From NCBI GenBank assembly GCA_913048545.1, contig CAJWWH010000079.1, positions 1 to 7,696 on the forward strand: a DNA stretch of 7,696 bases, in the 5' to 3' direction. Below are positions 1 through 6,836 of the stretch, piece after piece. The notes under the pieces were generated by a model. The model did no database searches, was not told where the DNA came from, and was given only the letters and a program-made list of their open reading frames with translations. Position numbers and translations under genes: made by a program. Source of the DNA: an uncultured Opitutia bacterium (GTDB lineage: Bacteria; Verrucomicrobiota; Verrucomicrobiae; Opitutales; MB11C04). Position 1 is the first letter of the stretch; each line of letters begins with the position of its first letter.

Positions 1-1424
1 AGATTCTTGAAAACCTCCTTTTTAGGTTCGTATGCCTGCTTGCATCCAGAGCAAATTTTCCGGACCAGTCGCTGGGCAAGAACAAACTCGAGGGAGGCGG
101 AAAGAAGAAATGGCTCCAAACCCATATCAATTAATCGCGTCACCGCACCGGGAGCGTCATTTGTGTGCAAGGTACTCAAGACGACATGTCCCGTGAGAGA
201 AGCCTGCACCGCAATTCTTGCCGTTTCAATATCACGAATTTCCCCGACCATAATTTTATCGGGGTCCTGCCGAAGAAACGCACGCAAGGCCCGCGAGAAA
301 TCCAATCCTACCTGATGATTGACCGGGACTTGCATGATTCCCTCAATCTCATACTCAACGGGATCTTCCGCGGTCAGAAGCTTGGTATCCATATTGTTCA
401 CTTCCCGAAGGGCACTGTATAAAGTGGTTGTTTTCCCTGATCCAGTGGGACCGGTAACAATAAATATACCATTGGGCCGGCGGACGGCATCGCGAATATT
501 GGTTTTAACATTTTCCGGAAGCCCGAGATTATCCAGATCCAAATTAACCGCAGACTTATCCAGGACACGAAGAACCACGCTCTCGCCAAATTGAGTGGGT
601 AAAGTGGAAACTCGCAGGTCCACTGCCCGGCCCTCAATAGTCATCTTAATTCTTCCATCCTGAGGAATACGGTGTTCGGCAATGTTCAGGTCAGCAATGA
701 CTTTAATTCTGGAAATTACCGGTAGTGCCAAACTCTTTGGCGGGGGTGACATTTCATAAAGTGCCCCATCCACACGGTAACGAATCCGGAATTCATTCTC
801 AAAGGGCTCAAAATGAATATCCGATGCCTGGGCCCGGATCGCTTGCTGCATGACCAAGTTTACAAAGCGAATGATCGGCGTTTCATTGGCGGCATCACTT
901 AATTCATTTTCCTTCGTTTCATCGAGACCCTCAAAATTCTCCAGTCCCACATCGCCCAACAGATCGTTAAGAGAGCTTTCTTCCTGAGGATAGTAAGTAT
1001 CCAAAAGTTGGGTGACATAATCGGGATCGCATACAATCAATTGTATTTCCAGATTTAAAGCGAAAGTTAAGTCGTCGATAATGGCAGAATTAAAGGGATC
1101 GCCGGCGAGAAAATGTATTCCCCCTTCCGAAAGATAAAGGGGCACAATTCCGTACTGACGGGCCATATCCGATTCAATCGATGAAATGACCTCCGGCTCA
1201 ATTTCCGATACCTCTCCCACCTGTAATTCGTATCCCAGAAACTCCGCAACCAAGCTTAAAATGTCATCTTTGGAAGCCAGACCGGCAGCAATAATTGATT
1301 CCGAGTAGGAACGTCTTCCCGCCACGACTTCCTCATCAAAAAGTTCCTCTAATCCGTGCTGTGAAACCCCCTCTACCTGTTTAAAGATATCCCGAATACT
1401 TGAATTATAATCTATGAACAGCAT
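1..1424 (-). CDS. gspE: GspE/PilB-family secretion/pilus assembly ATPase, second tandem copy (3' end beyond window)
   Basis: A cytoplasmic hexameric motor ATPase of the type II secretion/type IV pilus extension family, which hydrolyses ATP to drive pilin or pseudopilin assembly. 474 codons are visible and the C-terminus lies beyond the left edge. Residues 1 to about 145 resemble the MshEN/T2SSE_N domain. The ATPase core has SDIHFEP (201-207), Walker A GPTGSGKT (325-332), the Asp box AEDPVEYE (352-359), DPD (387-389), Walker B IMVGEIRD (391-398) and the His box STLHTNDAP (417-425). The first zinc-type CxxC pair is C458/C461; its partner pair would lie outside the window. The start is the ATG at 1424 because an in-frame TAG lies four codons upstream. 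That ATG is 9 bp after the upstream ATPase stop, and GAGGAA (1437-1442) inside the upstream gene's end is a possible, rather distant, ribosome site. The sequence does not separate a T2SS role from a type IV pilus role, so the symbol is family-level. Confidence 0.93.
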   Translation of the reverse strand, partial: MLFIDYNSSIRDIFKQVEGVSQHGLEELFDEEVVAGRRSYSESIIAAGLASKDDILSLVAEFLGYELQVGEVSEIEPEVISSIESDMARQYGIVPLYLSEGGIHFLAGDPFNSAIIDDLTFALNLEIQLIVCDPDYVTQLLDTYYPQEESSLNDLLGDVGLENFEGLDETKENELSDAANETPIIRFVNLVMQQAIRAQASDIHFEPFENEFRIRYRVDGALYEMSPPPKSLALPVISRIKVIADLNIAEHRIPQDGRIKMTIEGRAVDLRVSTLPTQFGESVVLRVLDKSAVNLDLDNLGLPENVKTNIRDAVRRPNGIFIVTGPTGSGKTTTLYSALREVNNMDTKLLTAEDPVEYEIEGIMQVPVNHQVGLDFSRALRAFLRQDPDKIMVGEIRDIETARIAVQASLTGHVVLSTLHTNDAPGAVTRLIDMGLEPFLLSASLEFVLAQRLVRKICSGCKQAYEPKKEVFKN

Positions 1425-1433
1425 AATATCATT

Positions 1434-3152
1434 CTATTCCTCGGCCGTGGTCACCATGAGCACTTCATCCAAAGTCGTTACACCGGCTAACACCTTGCGA
1501 AATCCATCTTCCCGCATCGAGCGCATTCCCATTTCGCGAGCCTTTTTGCGCAAATCAACAATACTTACATTATGATAAATCATTTCCTCGATCTCCTGAT
1601 TAACCACAAAGATTTCAAACACTCCCTTTCTTCCCCGGAATCCGCTTTCTCCACATTTTGCACAGCCCGCACCATGCATAAAACTTGCGGTTGATGCCTG
1701 TTCTGCAGTCACACCCAAAATATTGAGTTCGTTGTCGCCGGGTTGATGCGGCTCCTTACATCCTTGACAAATTGAACGGACCAGCCTCTGAGCAAGAGCC
1801 GCACGCAATGAAGCGGAAACCAGGAACGGCTTGACTCCCATATCAATCAGCCGGGATACTGAACTCGGGGCATCATTGGTGTGAAGCGTACTAAAAACCA
1901 TGTGACCGGTGAGCGAAGCATTGATGGCAATTTCTGCAGTTTCCAGGTCGCGGATCTCTCCCACCATAACAATATTGGGGGCTTGACGAAGCATCGAACG
2001 CAAAGCCGCGGAAAAGGTCATTCCGACCTCAGTCCGAACCTGAACCTGATTGATACCCGCCACTTCATATTCGACCGGATCTTCCACGGTTATAATTTTA
2101 CGGTCCGGTTTGTTGATCACATTTAACGCCGAATAAAGGGTGGTCGATTTCCCGGAACCGGTGGGTCCGGTGACCAGAAAAATTCCGTCCGGTAATGCAA
2201 TCACTTTTTCAAAGGTGGACTGATCATCTGAAAAGAATCCAAGCTGGGGAAGCCCCAGGCTTAGGCTTTCTTTGTCCAATATCCGCATGACTATGCTTTC
2301 TCCATGAACCGTGGGCAAGGTGGAGACCCGCAGGTCAATCACTTTCTCGCCCACCTTCACATTGATTCTTCCGTCCAAGGGAACACGCTTTTCCGCAAGG
2401 CTGACATTGGCCATTAACTTGGTTCGTGAAATAATGGAAGGTTGCAATCGTTTGGGAGGGTCCTGTTGCTCCCGCAACTTCCCATCAACCCGGAAACGGA
2501 TACGAAACTTCTTTTCAAGAGGTTCCATGTGAATATCAGAAGCTCTCATTTCCAGGGCATCTTTAATCACGGAATGAACATATTTGATGATCGGAGCATC
2601 TTCCTCGCTCACATCCTCGGGCTTGACTCCGTCTCCAATTTCAATCTCATCATCCCCCATCCCACCAAAGAAGTCCTTCATTTTACGGTCTTCCGCGGCA
2701 CCATAAGCCTCGTCAATTGCGGCTAAAACGGAACCACGGTAGGCAACTTTGGGGTTGATGGTTTTTCCTAATAGATGCGTAAGGTTGTCATAACCATCCT
2801 GATCAAGTGGGTTCCCGAAAACAATTTCAATTTCGGCTCCCGTTGCCCCGATGGGAAAAGCTTCATATTTTCGGGCCCATTCGGGGGTAAGAAGAGAAAT
2901 AATATCTTCGGTCGGGTTGACTTGTGCCAGATCAACCGCATCCATGTTAAGCTCCGAAGCTAAAAAGTTGACCACCTCGGTTTCAGGCATACCTGTCTTG
3001 GCGAGGACTCCGTTCATAACTGCGAGTTCCTTATCCCCCACCAGGCTTTCTCCTTCCGCTTCAACTTCCGCGGTGATCTCGGCTACCATATCCCCGGAAA
3101 GTAACCCCTGCTGCTTAAAAGCATCGAGGATGTATTCGTCAGTGGGATTCAT
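1434..3152 (-). CDS. gspE: GspE/PilB-family type II secretion/type IV pilus ATPase, full length
   Basis: A complete 572-residue traffic ATPase, the usual length for GspE/PilB. Residues about 5-155 form the N-terminal MshEN/T2SSE_N-like region, followed by an acidic linker (about 160-186). The core has SDIHMEP (205-211), Walker A GPTGSGKS (329-336), the Asp box VEDPVEYE (356-363), Walker B VMVGEIRD (395-402, catalytic E399) and the His box STLHTNDAP (421-429). Two CxxC pairs (C462/C465 and C497/C500) form the zinc-binding module typical of GspE and PilB and absent from PilT. The motif that reads DPD in the neighbouring paralogue reads APN here (391-393). The gene follows rho by 75 bp and precedes the second ATPase by 9 bp, so the two ATPases are probably cotranscribed. 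No Shine-Dalgarno is visible before the ATG. PilB is the main alternative name; the inner-membrane partner genes are not in view. Confidence 0.95.
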   Translation of the reverse strand: MNPTDEYILDAFKQQGLLSGDMVAEITAEVEAEGESLVGDKELAVMNGVLAKTGMPETEVVNFLASELNMDAVDLAQVNPTEDIISLLTPEWARKYEAFPIGATGAEIEIVFGNPLDQDGYDNLTHLLGKTINPKVAYRGSVLAAIDEAYGAAEDRKMKDFFGGMGDDEIEIGDGVKPEDVSEEDAPIIKYVHSVIKDALEMRASDIHMEPLEKKFRIRFRVDGKLREQQDPPKRLQPSIISRTKLMANVSLAEKRVPLDGRINVKVGEKVIDLRVSTLPTVHGESIVMRILDKESLSLGLPQLGFFSDDQSTFEKVIALPDGIFLVTGPTGSGKSTTLYSALNVINKPDRKIITVEDPVEYEVAGINQVQVRTEVGMTFSAALRSMLRQAPNIVMVGEIRDLETAEIAINASLTGHMVFSTLHTNDAPSSVSRLIDMGVKPFLVSASLRAALAQRLVRSICQGCKEPHQPGDNELNILGVTAEQASTASFMHGAGCAKCGESGFRGRKGVFEIFVVNQEIEEMIYHNVSIVDLRKKAREMGMRSMREDGFRKVLAGVTTLDEVLMVTTAEE

Positions 3153-3195
3153 AGAATGGTAAGAGGCAAGAAAAAGTTCGATAAATAAGGGTTAA

Positions 3196-3225
3196 AATAT
3201 AGTAAAGTTTCCCCGGTCTTTACAA
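3196..3225 (-). promoter_or_regulatory. Candidate sigma-70-type promoter for the gspE pair
   Basis: Read on the minus strand, TTGTAA (3225-3220, 4/6 match to TTGACA) is followed after 18 nt by TATATT (3201-3196, 5/6 match to TATAAT). Transcription would start near 3189, about 36 nt before the gspE ATG. The element sits just after the rho stop. It would let the two ATPases be expressed independently of coaE-rho. It is inferred from consensus matching only. Confidence 0.4.
3202..3223. repeat. Inverted repeat inside the candidate gspE promoter
   Basis: Perfect 6-bp arms CTTTAC (3218-3223) and GTAAAG (3202-3207) are separated by 10 nt. They fill the spacer and the edge of the -35 box of the proposed gspE promoter. 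This placement suits an operator. As an RNA hairpin after rho it would be short and AT-rich, followed by UAUAUUUU, and so only a poor intrinsic terminator. Confidence 0.4.
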
Positions 3226-3227
3226 GC

Positions 3228-5090
3228 TCATCTACCCAGACCGACCAAAAATTCCGGATTATTCTTCGTTTTCCGCACGCGTTGGATAAACATTTCCATC
3301 GCCTCCACCGGGGGCACTCCCTTTAAAGAACGCCTCAAGGAATAGATTTTATTTAATTCATCGGGATGGTACAAAAGCTCTTCCTTACGGGTGCCACTCT
3401 TTTCGAAGTCCAGGGCAGGGAATATTCTTTTATTGGAAAGCTCACGATCCAAATGAAGTTCCATATTCCCGGTTCCTTTAAATTCTTCAAAAATCACTTC
3501 GTCCATCTTACTGCCTGTCTCAACCAATGCGGTGCCTAAAATAGTTAAACTTCCTCCCCCCTCGATATTGCGGGCCGATCCGAAAAACCGCTTCGGGCGC
3601 TGCAAGGCGGTGGCTTCAACTCCACCACTCAGAATCTTTCCGCTGTTAGGCATAGTCGTGTTGTAGGCCCGGGCCAACCTGGTGATTGAATCCAGTAGAA
3701 TAACCACATCCTGATTGCATTCAACCATTCTGCGGGCTTTCTCAATGACAATTTCTGCGGCATGGACATGACTTTCCGCACTTTCATCGAAAGTCGAGGC
3801 AATGACTTCAGAATCAGGCACCTGACGGCGGAAATCAGTGACCTCCTCCGGCCGCTCGTCGACCAGAAGAACAATCAAATGTGCCTGTGGATTATTTACA
3901 CGAAGAGAACGGGCAATTGCTTGCTGCAGGACCGTTTTCCCGGTTCTGGGGGGAGCAACAATTAATCCCCTCTGTCCAAAACCAACCGGAGACACAAGAT
4001 CGACCACGCGCATGGACACATTGTCCCATTCCACATCCGCACTGGTTTCCAAAAACATCCGCTCCAAGGGATAGTAAGGTACCAATTCCGTAAAAGGAAG
4101 AATCTTCGAAGCCTCCTCAGGATCCCCGTTCATTACTTTATCTATCTGTATTAAAACCGGACAGGTGGAACCCTCTGTCTTTGGACGGATAAAGCCCTGC
4201 ACCATGTGACCGGTCTTAAGTCCAAATCTCTTGATCAGAGGAGCCGGCACAAACGGGCTTTGTGCCTTCAAACGGTAGTTGTCCTTTTCATGTAAAAGAA
4301 ACCCGTGACCATCTTCAGTCACCTCGATGATTGCAGAAACCTGAACGGGAACGGGCTTTGCCAGACAGGCATCAAATAAAAGATCAAAGATTTCTTCCCG
4401 AATCGGAGCGGGAGGAAGCTCAATTTCCAGGGAAAGAGAACCAACTCTTTCCTTTAATTCCGGAAGGGAAAGAAGATACAATTCGTTGAAATGAATTGCG
4501 GGATCGTCCGAGCCAGCGAAAACTTCCGCAAGTGAGGAAATCCCCTCGACTGTTTTAAGTCCCTCTAAATCAAGCAGGTTCCCTAGCTCGAGTGGCTTTG
4601 ATTCCGTGTCCTCGTAAGGGAGTTTCCTCGGTTTCTTAAATTTTGGGCGAGGTTTATTGTTTTGTCTTTTTTTATCCTGCCAATTTTGTTTTTTGAAGTT
4701 TTTATTCCCCGGATTCGGTCCCTTTTGGTGAGGATGATTATGCCTCGGTTGCTGTGGCTGATTTTTGGGCGGGCCAGGCGTCTCATTGGAATTTATATTT
4801 TTTCCCGTAGATTGACTGGAAGGCTGTGGACTTTCTACCCCTTGGTCTTTAAATGGATTCACCTCCGGCTTTTCCGGTTCACTCCCGTCTGTGCTAAAAA
4901 AAAGTTGTCCGTCCTCTGATGGATTGGGAGAAGAGGGCTTCTTCTCGGCAACGATGACTTTCACTTCGGGTGGACTATCAACCTGTGAATCCTCCTTGCC
5001 CGCTTTGCCATTAGACTTTTTGGGCGAGCTTTCTTCTTCTGGTTTCTTGACTTTTTTAGTGGTTGTTTTTGCAGTTTTTTTAGTAGGCAT
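3228..5090 (-). CDS. rho: Transcription termination factor Rho with long disordered N-terminal extension
   Basis: The hexameric RNA-dependent ATPase/translocase that ends transcription of untranslated RNA. At 620 residues it is about 200 longer than E. coli Rho (419). Residues 1 to about 165 are low-complexity: a Lys-rich start, an acidic/Pro segment, then a Pro/Gln/Asn/His stretch and a Lys/Arg-rich block (about 131-157). The Rho_N helical domain follows (about 203-245), then the cold-shock-like RNA-binding fold with DGHGFLLHE (260-268; E. coli has DGFGF, so one RNA-facing aromatic is His). The motor has Walker A APPRTGKT (379-386), DERPEEVTD (411-419, catalytic E412), Walker B VVILLDS (462-468), the Q-loop near [16 protein letters not shown] (487-502), the R-loop KGTGNMELH (538-546) and the arginine finger R568 in SGTRKEE. 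The ATG at 5090 lies 23 bp after the coaE stop and has no Shine-Dalgarno, so a shared transcript with coaE is likely. The enzyme core appears fully intact. Confidence 0.98.
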   Translation of the reverse strand: MPTKKTAKTTTKKVKKPEEESSPKKSNGKAGKEDSQVDSPPEVKVIVAEKKPSSPNPSEDGQLFFSTDGSEPEKPEVNPFKDQGVESPQPSSQSTGKNINSNETPGPPKNQPQQPRHNHPHQKGPNPGNKNFKKQNWQDKKRQNNKPRPKFKKPRKLPYEDTESKPLELGNLLDLEGLKTVEGISSLAEVFAGSDDPAIHFNELYLLSLPELKERVGSLSLEIELPPAPIREEIFDLLFDACLAKPVPVQVSAIIEVTEDGHGFLLHEKDNYRLKAQSPFVPAPLIKRFGLKTGHMVQGFIRPKTEGSTCPVLIQIDKVMNGDPEEASKILPFTELVPYYPLERMFLETSADVEWDNVSMRVVDLVSPVGFGQRGLIVAPPRTGKTVLQQAIARSLRVNNPQAHLIVLLVDERPEEVTDFRRQVPDSEVIASTFDESAESHVHAAEIVIEKARRMVECNQDVVILLDSITRLARAYNTTMPNSGKILSGGVEATALQRPKRFFGSARNIEGGGSLTILGTALVETGSKMDEVIFEEFKGTGNMELHLDRELSNKRIFPALDFEKSGTRKEELLYHPDELNKIYSLRRSLKGVPPVEAMEMFIQRVRKTKNNPEFLVGLGR

Positions 5091-5113
5091 AACAAATAGT
5101 GAGGTGATAAGAT

Positions 5114-5707
5114 TTACAAAAGAGAAAGGAACAATTTTATCTGTCGGACAATAAATTGCGGGTCTCCCTCGCCTAAAATAACAAAATCAGCCCGATTTGA
5201 TTTTTCATCGACAGACATTTGTGAGTTCAGGCGTGCAATAATTTCTGGGTCGGAAAGGCTTCTTTGTTGAAGGCGTAAAAATTGATGATTTGTGGATGCA
5301 TGAACCGAAATCGTTTTGGTAAACAGAGAATATAAATCATTTTCAAAAAGAAGCGGTACTTCCACGACAAAATTTGATTGAGAAGAAATATTAATCGAGG
5401 AAATCCACTTCTCTCGAACTTTTGGATGTAGCAATTGCTCTAACCATAGACGTTTCGAAGGATTAGAAAAGATTACATCAGCAAGTTGGGTTTTGTCAAT
5501 ATTTCCCCGTTTGTCTTTAATTTCCACGCCAAAACGATTCACAATTTGATCAATTACTTCTTGATCAAATTGCAAAATTTCATGGGCGAGAGAATCAGTG
5601 GAAATAACCTGCCAGTCAAGTTCCTCAAATTTTTTGCACACTGTGGACTTTCCGCAGGCGATTCCTCCTGTGATTCCCACGACCAATTTATCAGGTAATG
5701 GAAACAT
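5114..5707 (-). CDS. coaE: Dephospho-CoA kinase
   Basis: Catalyses the last step of coenzyme A synthesis, ATP-dependent phosphorylation of the 3'-hydroxyl of dephospho-CoA, in the cytoplasm. Its 197 residues match the family's usual length of about 200. The P-loop [12 protein letters not shown] is at 11-22. The conserved Asp region STDSLAHE is at 36-43, the lid-region LLHPKVRE at 92-99 and the VPLLFEN motif at 117-123. A C-terminal Arg/Asp stretch ([11 protein letters not shown], 172-182) corresponds to the family's ADxVIxNxG segment, although the usual Asn is not evident. It is the first gene of the minus-strand cluster, 23 bp before rho. The ATG at 5707 gives the P-loop its normal distance from the N-terminus. 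The leader is AT-rich and has no Shine-Dalgarno. Base composition is clearly more AT-rich than the ATPase genes further along. Confidence 0.96.
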   Translation of the reverse strand: MFPLPDKLVVGITGGIACGKSTVCKKFEELDWQVISTDSLAHEILQFDQEVIDQIVNRFGVEIKDKRGNIDKTQLADVIFSNPSKRLWLEQLLHPKVREKWISSINISSQSNFVVEVPLLFENDLYSLFTKTISVHASTNHQFLRLQQRSLSDPEIIARLNSQMSVDEKSNRADFVILGEGDPQFIVRQIKLFLSLL

Positions 5708-5736
5708 TTAATTCATTTTTATTAATTGCATCTTAC

Positions 5737-5782
5737 AGGCAAGCCCCGAAATTAAATTTTTCGCACCATAATCGGCTTGCCT
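5737..5782. repeat. 9-bp perfect inverted repeat in the coaE/tRNA-Tyr divergent region
   Basis: AGGCAAGCC (5737-5745) and GGCTTGCCT (5774-5782) are exact reverse complements 28 nt apart. A smaller pair, CGAAA (5747-5751) and TTTCG (5759-5763), is nested inside. Each arm is also a near-palindrome of the form GGC-WW-GCC, with centres 36 bp apart. The right arm contains the TTGCCT proposed as the tRNA-Tyr -35 box, and the left arm presents TTGCCT on the minus strand towards coaE. It could be paired operator sites, mirrored promoter elements or a cruciform. Confidence 0.6.
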
Positions 5783-5804
5783 CAAATTGGTGTTTCTGTA
5801 GATT
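5777..5804 (+). promoter_or_regulatory. Candidate promoter of tRNA-Tyr
   Basis: TTGCCT (5777-5782, 4/6 match to TTGACA), a 16-nt spacer and TAGATT (5799-5804, 4/6 match to TATAAT) would start transcription near 5811, about 10 nt before the mature tRNA. Position and spacing are right and the boxes are only moderate. The -35 overlaps the right arm of the 9-bp inverted repeat. Confidence 0.4.
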
Positions 5805-5820
5805 TCTTAGATTTTGTTTC

Positions 5821-5906
5821 GGTAGGGTATCCAAGTGGCTAAAGGATGCGGACTGTAAATCCGCCCGCTTCGGCGTTCGTCGGTTCGAATCCGACCCCTA
5901 CCACCA
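5821..5906 (+). tRNA. tRNA-Tyr: tRNA-Tyr (anticodon GUA)
   Basis: An 86-nt class II tRNA with encoded CCA. The acceptor arms GGTAGGG (5821-5827) and CCCTACC (5896-5902) pair fully, followed by discriminator A and CCA (5903-5906). The anticodon stem GCGGA/TCCGC (5848-5852, 5860-5864) encloses CTGTAAA with anticodon GTA at 5855-5857. The long variable arm (about 5865-5878) contains CGC-TTCG-GCG, a stable UUCG hairpin, as expected for bacterial tRNA-Tyr. The T arm is GTCGG-TTCGAAT-CCGAC (5879-5895). It decodes UAU and UAC. No intrinsic terminator is evident after it. Confidence 0.97.
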
Positions 5907-6003
5907 TCCCGACATTCCTTATACTAACATTCATTCCATTCTTCATAGATTATGGAAATTTAATTTTAAAATGAATAAGGGTTTTGGAATTCAAAATTTG
6001 ACA

Positions 6004-6019
6004 CAAAATATTCATTTTG
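6004..6019. repeat. Short inverted repeat upstream of the micro-ORF
   Basis: CAAAAT (6004-6009) and ATTTTG (6014-6019) form perfect 6-bp arms around ATTC, ending 2 bp before the AAAGG ribosome site at 6022-6026. A related CAAAATTTG lies at 5992-6000, next to a TTGACA. It may be an operator or a weak hairpin near the ribosome site. In such AT-rich DNA it may also be chance. Confidence 0.25.
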
Positions 6020-6032
6020 GCAAAGGTACTTG

Positions 6033-6119
6033 ATGAGAAAGGGATTAAAATGGGTATTTATTATAATTGGAGGAGTTTTGCTGTATTATTATAAGACTTG
6101 TACCGGGCAACTCCCTTAA
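6033..6119 (+). CDS. Putative 28-residue single-span membrane micro-protein, coupled to the J-protein
   Basis: A short ORF with no family I recognise. It starts at ATG 6033, with AAAGG at 6022-6026 (6-nt spacing), one of the few good Shine-Dalgarno sequences in the window. The peptide has a basic start (MRKGLKW), one hydrophobic run (about residues 7-20, rich in Ile, Val, Leu and Tyr) and a short tail with one Cys (residue 23). That predicts a single membrane span with the N-terminus inside. Its TAA (6117-6119) overlaps the ATG of the J-domain gene by one base (TAATG), the classic arrangement for translational coupling. It may encode a small partner of the J-protein or simply deliver ribosomes to it. 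Its first seven residues resemble those of the J-protein (MKKALKW). Coding status is an inference from layout, ribosome site and hydropathy; it has no intact lipobox. Confidence 0.5.
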   Translation: MRKGLKWVFIIIGGVLLYYYKTCTGQLP

Positions 6120-6760
6120 TGAAAAAAGCTTTAAAATGGGGAAAGAAGGTTGCATATGGAGGACTCCTTGGTTTTTGCCTATCGGTTTTTTTTGCGGAAT
6201 ATACGAGTCAGTATTTATACGCTCATTATCAAAGTTGGTCTGGTTGGCGTTCGATTACGGGATCCGATCCAAATTTTCTAACCTCAATTATTCAAAAAAC
6301 TTCCTGGGCAGTTCTTTTCCTATCCTCTTGGTTTATGATTTGGAAATTGGATTCTTTTTTCAACCTTCTCCAAATTAATACAAAAGAAACGGGAGATACA
6401 GAATCCCAAGACCCCCCTCAAGAAGAACGCGAAAAAATAAAAAAGAATCCAAAACCTGAAGAAACTCAATCAAGTGAACTTGGTGAAGAAAAAGATGACT
6501 CCCAACCCATAATTGAGCCTGAAGAAACCCCTCAGAATACAATATTTTCCAACGATGACATAAAGTACGCAAAAGTCTTAGGTTTGGAGCAACCTTTTGA
6601 ATCCAAGGACATCAAAACAACCTACCGAAAGATCATAGCCCAGTACCACCCCGATAGAGTAATTGCAATGGGTCCTGAGATTCAAGAAGTTGCCGAAAAA
6701 AAAGCAAAAGAAATTAACGAAGCATACGAGCATTTAAGAAAGAGTTTAAACCTGTCCTAA
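6119..6760 (+). CDS. Membrane-anchored protein with C-terminal J-domain (DnaJ-like co-chaperone)
   Basis: From the ATG at 6119 this is a 213-residue protein. Two hydrophobic segments (about 11-28 and 62-77) suggest a hairpin in the inner membrane. A charged, Glu/Pro/Lys-rich and probably disordered linker follows (about 88-142). The C-terminal J-domain (about 147-210) begins YAKVLGL, carries HPD at 177-179 and ends with a KAKEINEAYEHL helix. J-domains stimulate ATP hydrolysis by DnaK/Hsp70. With no Gly/Phe region or zinc fingers this is not DnaJ itself, but a specialised recruiter that would place Hsp70 at the membrane. A TTG at 6098 would add seven residues. I prefer the ATG because it overlaps the preceding micro-ORF stop (TAATG) and begins with a basic membrane-insertion start. 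The client and cellular task cannot be read from the sequence. htpG follows after 91 bp. Confidence 0.88.
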   Translation: MKKALKWGKKVAYGGLLGFCLSVFFAEYTSQYLYAHYQSWSGWRSITGSDPNFLTSIIQKTSWAVLFLSSWFMIWKLDSFFNLLQINTKETGDTESQDPPQEEREKIKKNPKPEETQSSELGEEKDDSQPIIEPEETPQNTIFSNDDIKYAKVLGLEQPFESKDIKTTYRKIIAQYHPDRVIAMGPEIQEVAEKKAKEINEAYEHLRKSLNLS

Positions 6761-6803
6761 TCTTCATTTATTGTGGGGGGATCTTGCTTCAGAAAACTTC
6801 TCG

Positions 6804-6829
6804 CTTGAAGACAACAAAAAACTCTATAT
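6804..6829 (+). promoter_or_regulatory. Candidate heat-shock (sigma-32-like) promoter of htpG
   Basis: CTTGAAG (6804-6810), 11 nt, then CTCTATAT (6822-6829). The E. coli sigma-32 pattern is CTTGAAA, 11-16 nt, CCCCATNT, so the -35 is nearly exact and the -10 matches at five of seven informative bases. Transcription would start near the T-run at 6837-6846. No CIRCE element is visible. Whether this organism has an RpoH-type factor is unknown. Confidence 0.35.
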
Positions 6830-6836
6830 TTTGATA

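Noticed and set aside
398..1249. Short open frames at 398-637 and 1067-1249 (minus) inside the partial ATPase
   Set aside because: They are out-of-frame shadows of the continuous ATPase reading frame from 1424 to the left edge.
5934..5957. TTCCAT/ATGGAA inverted repeat after tRNA-Tyr as a terminator
   Set aside because: The stem is 6 bp and AT-rich with a 12-nt loop and no following T-run.
5998..6003. Perfect TTGACA -35 box upstream of the micro-ORF
   Set aside because: No acceptable -10 lies 15-19 nt downstream, so on its own it is probably chance in AT-rich DNA.
5698..6033. Plus-strand open frame of 111 codons across the tRNA
   Set aside because: It reads through the complete tRNA-Tyr gene and has no protein-like features. 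It is a chance frame.
6098..6118. TTG start adding seven residues to the J-protein
   Set aside because: It has no better ribosome site. The ATG at 6119 overlaps the preceding stop in a coupling arrangement and begins with a typical basic membrane-insertion start.
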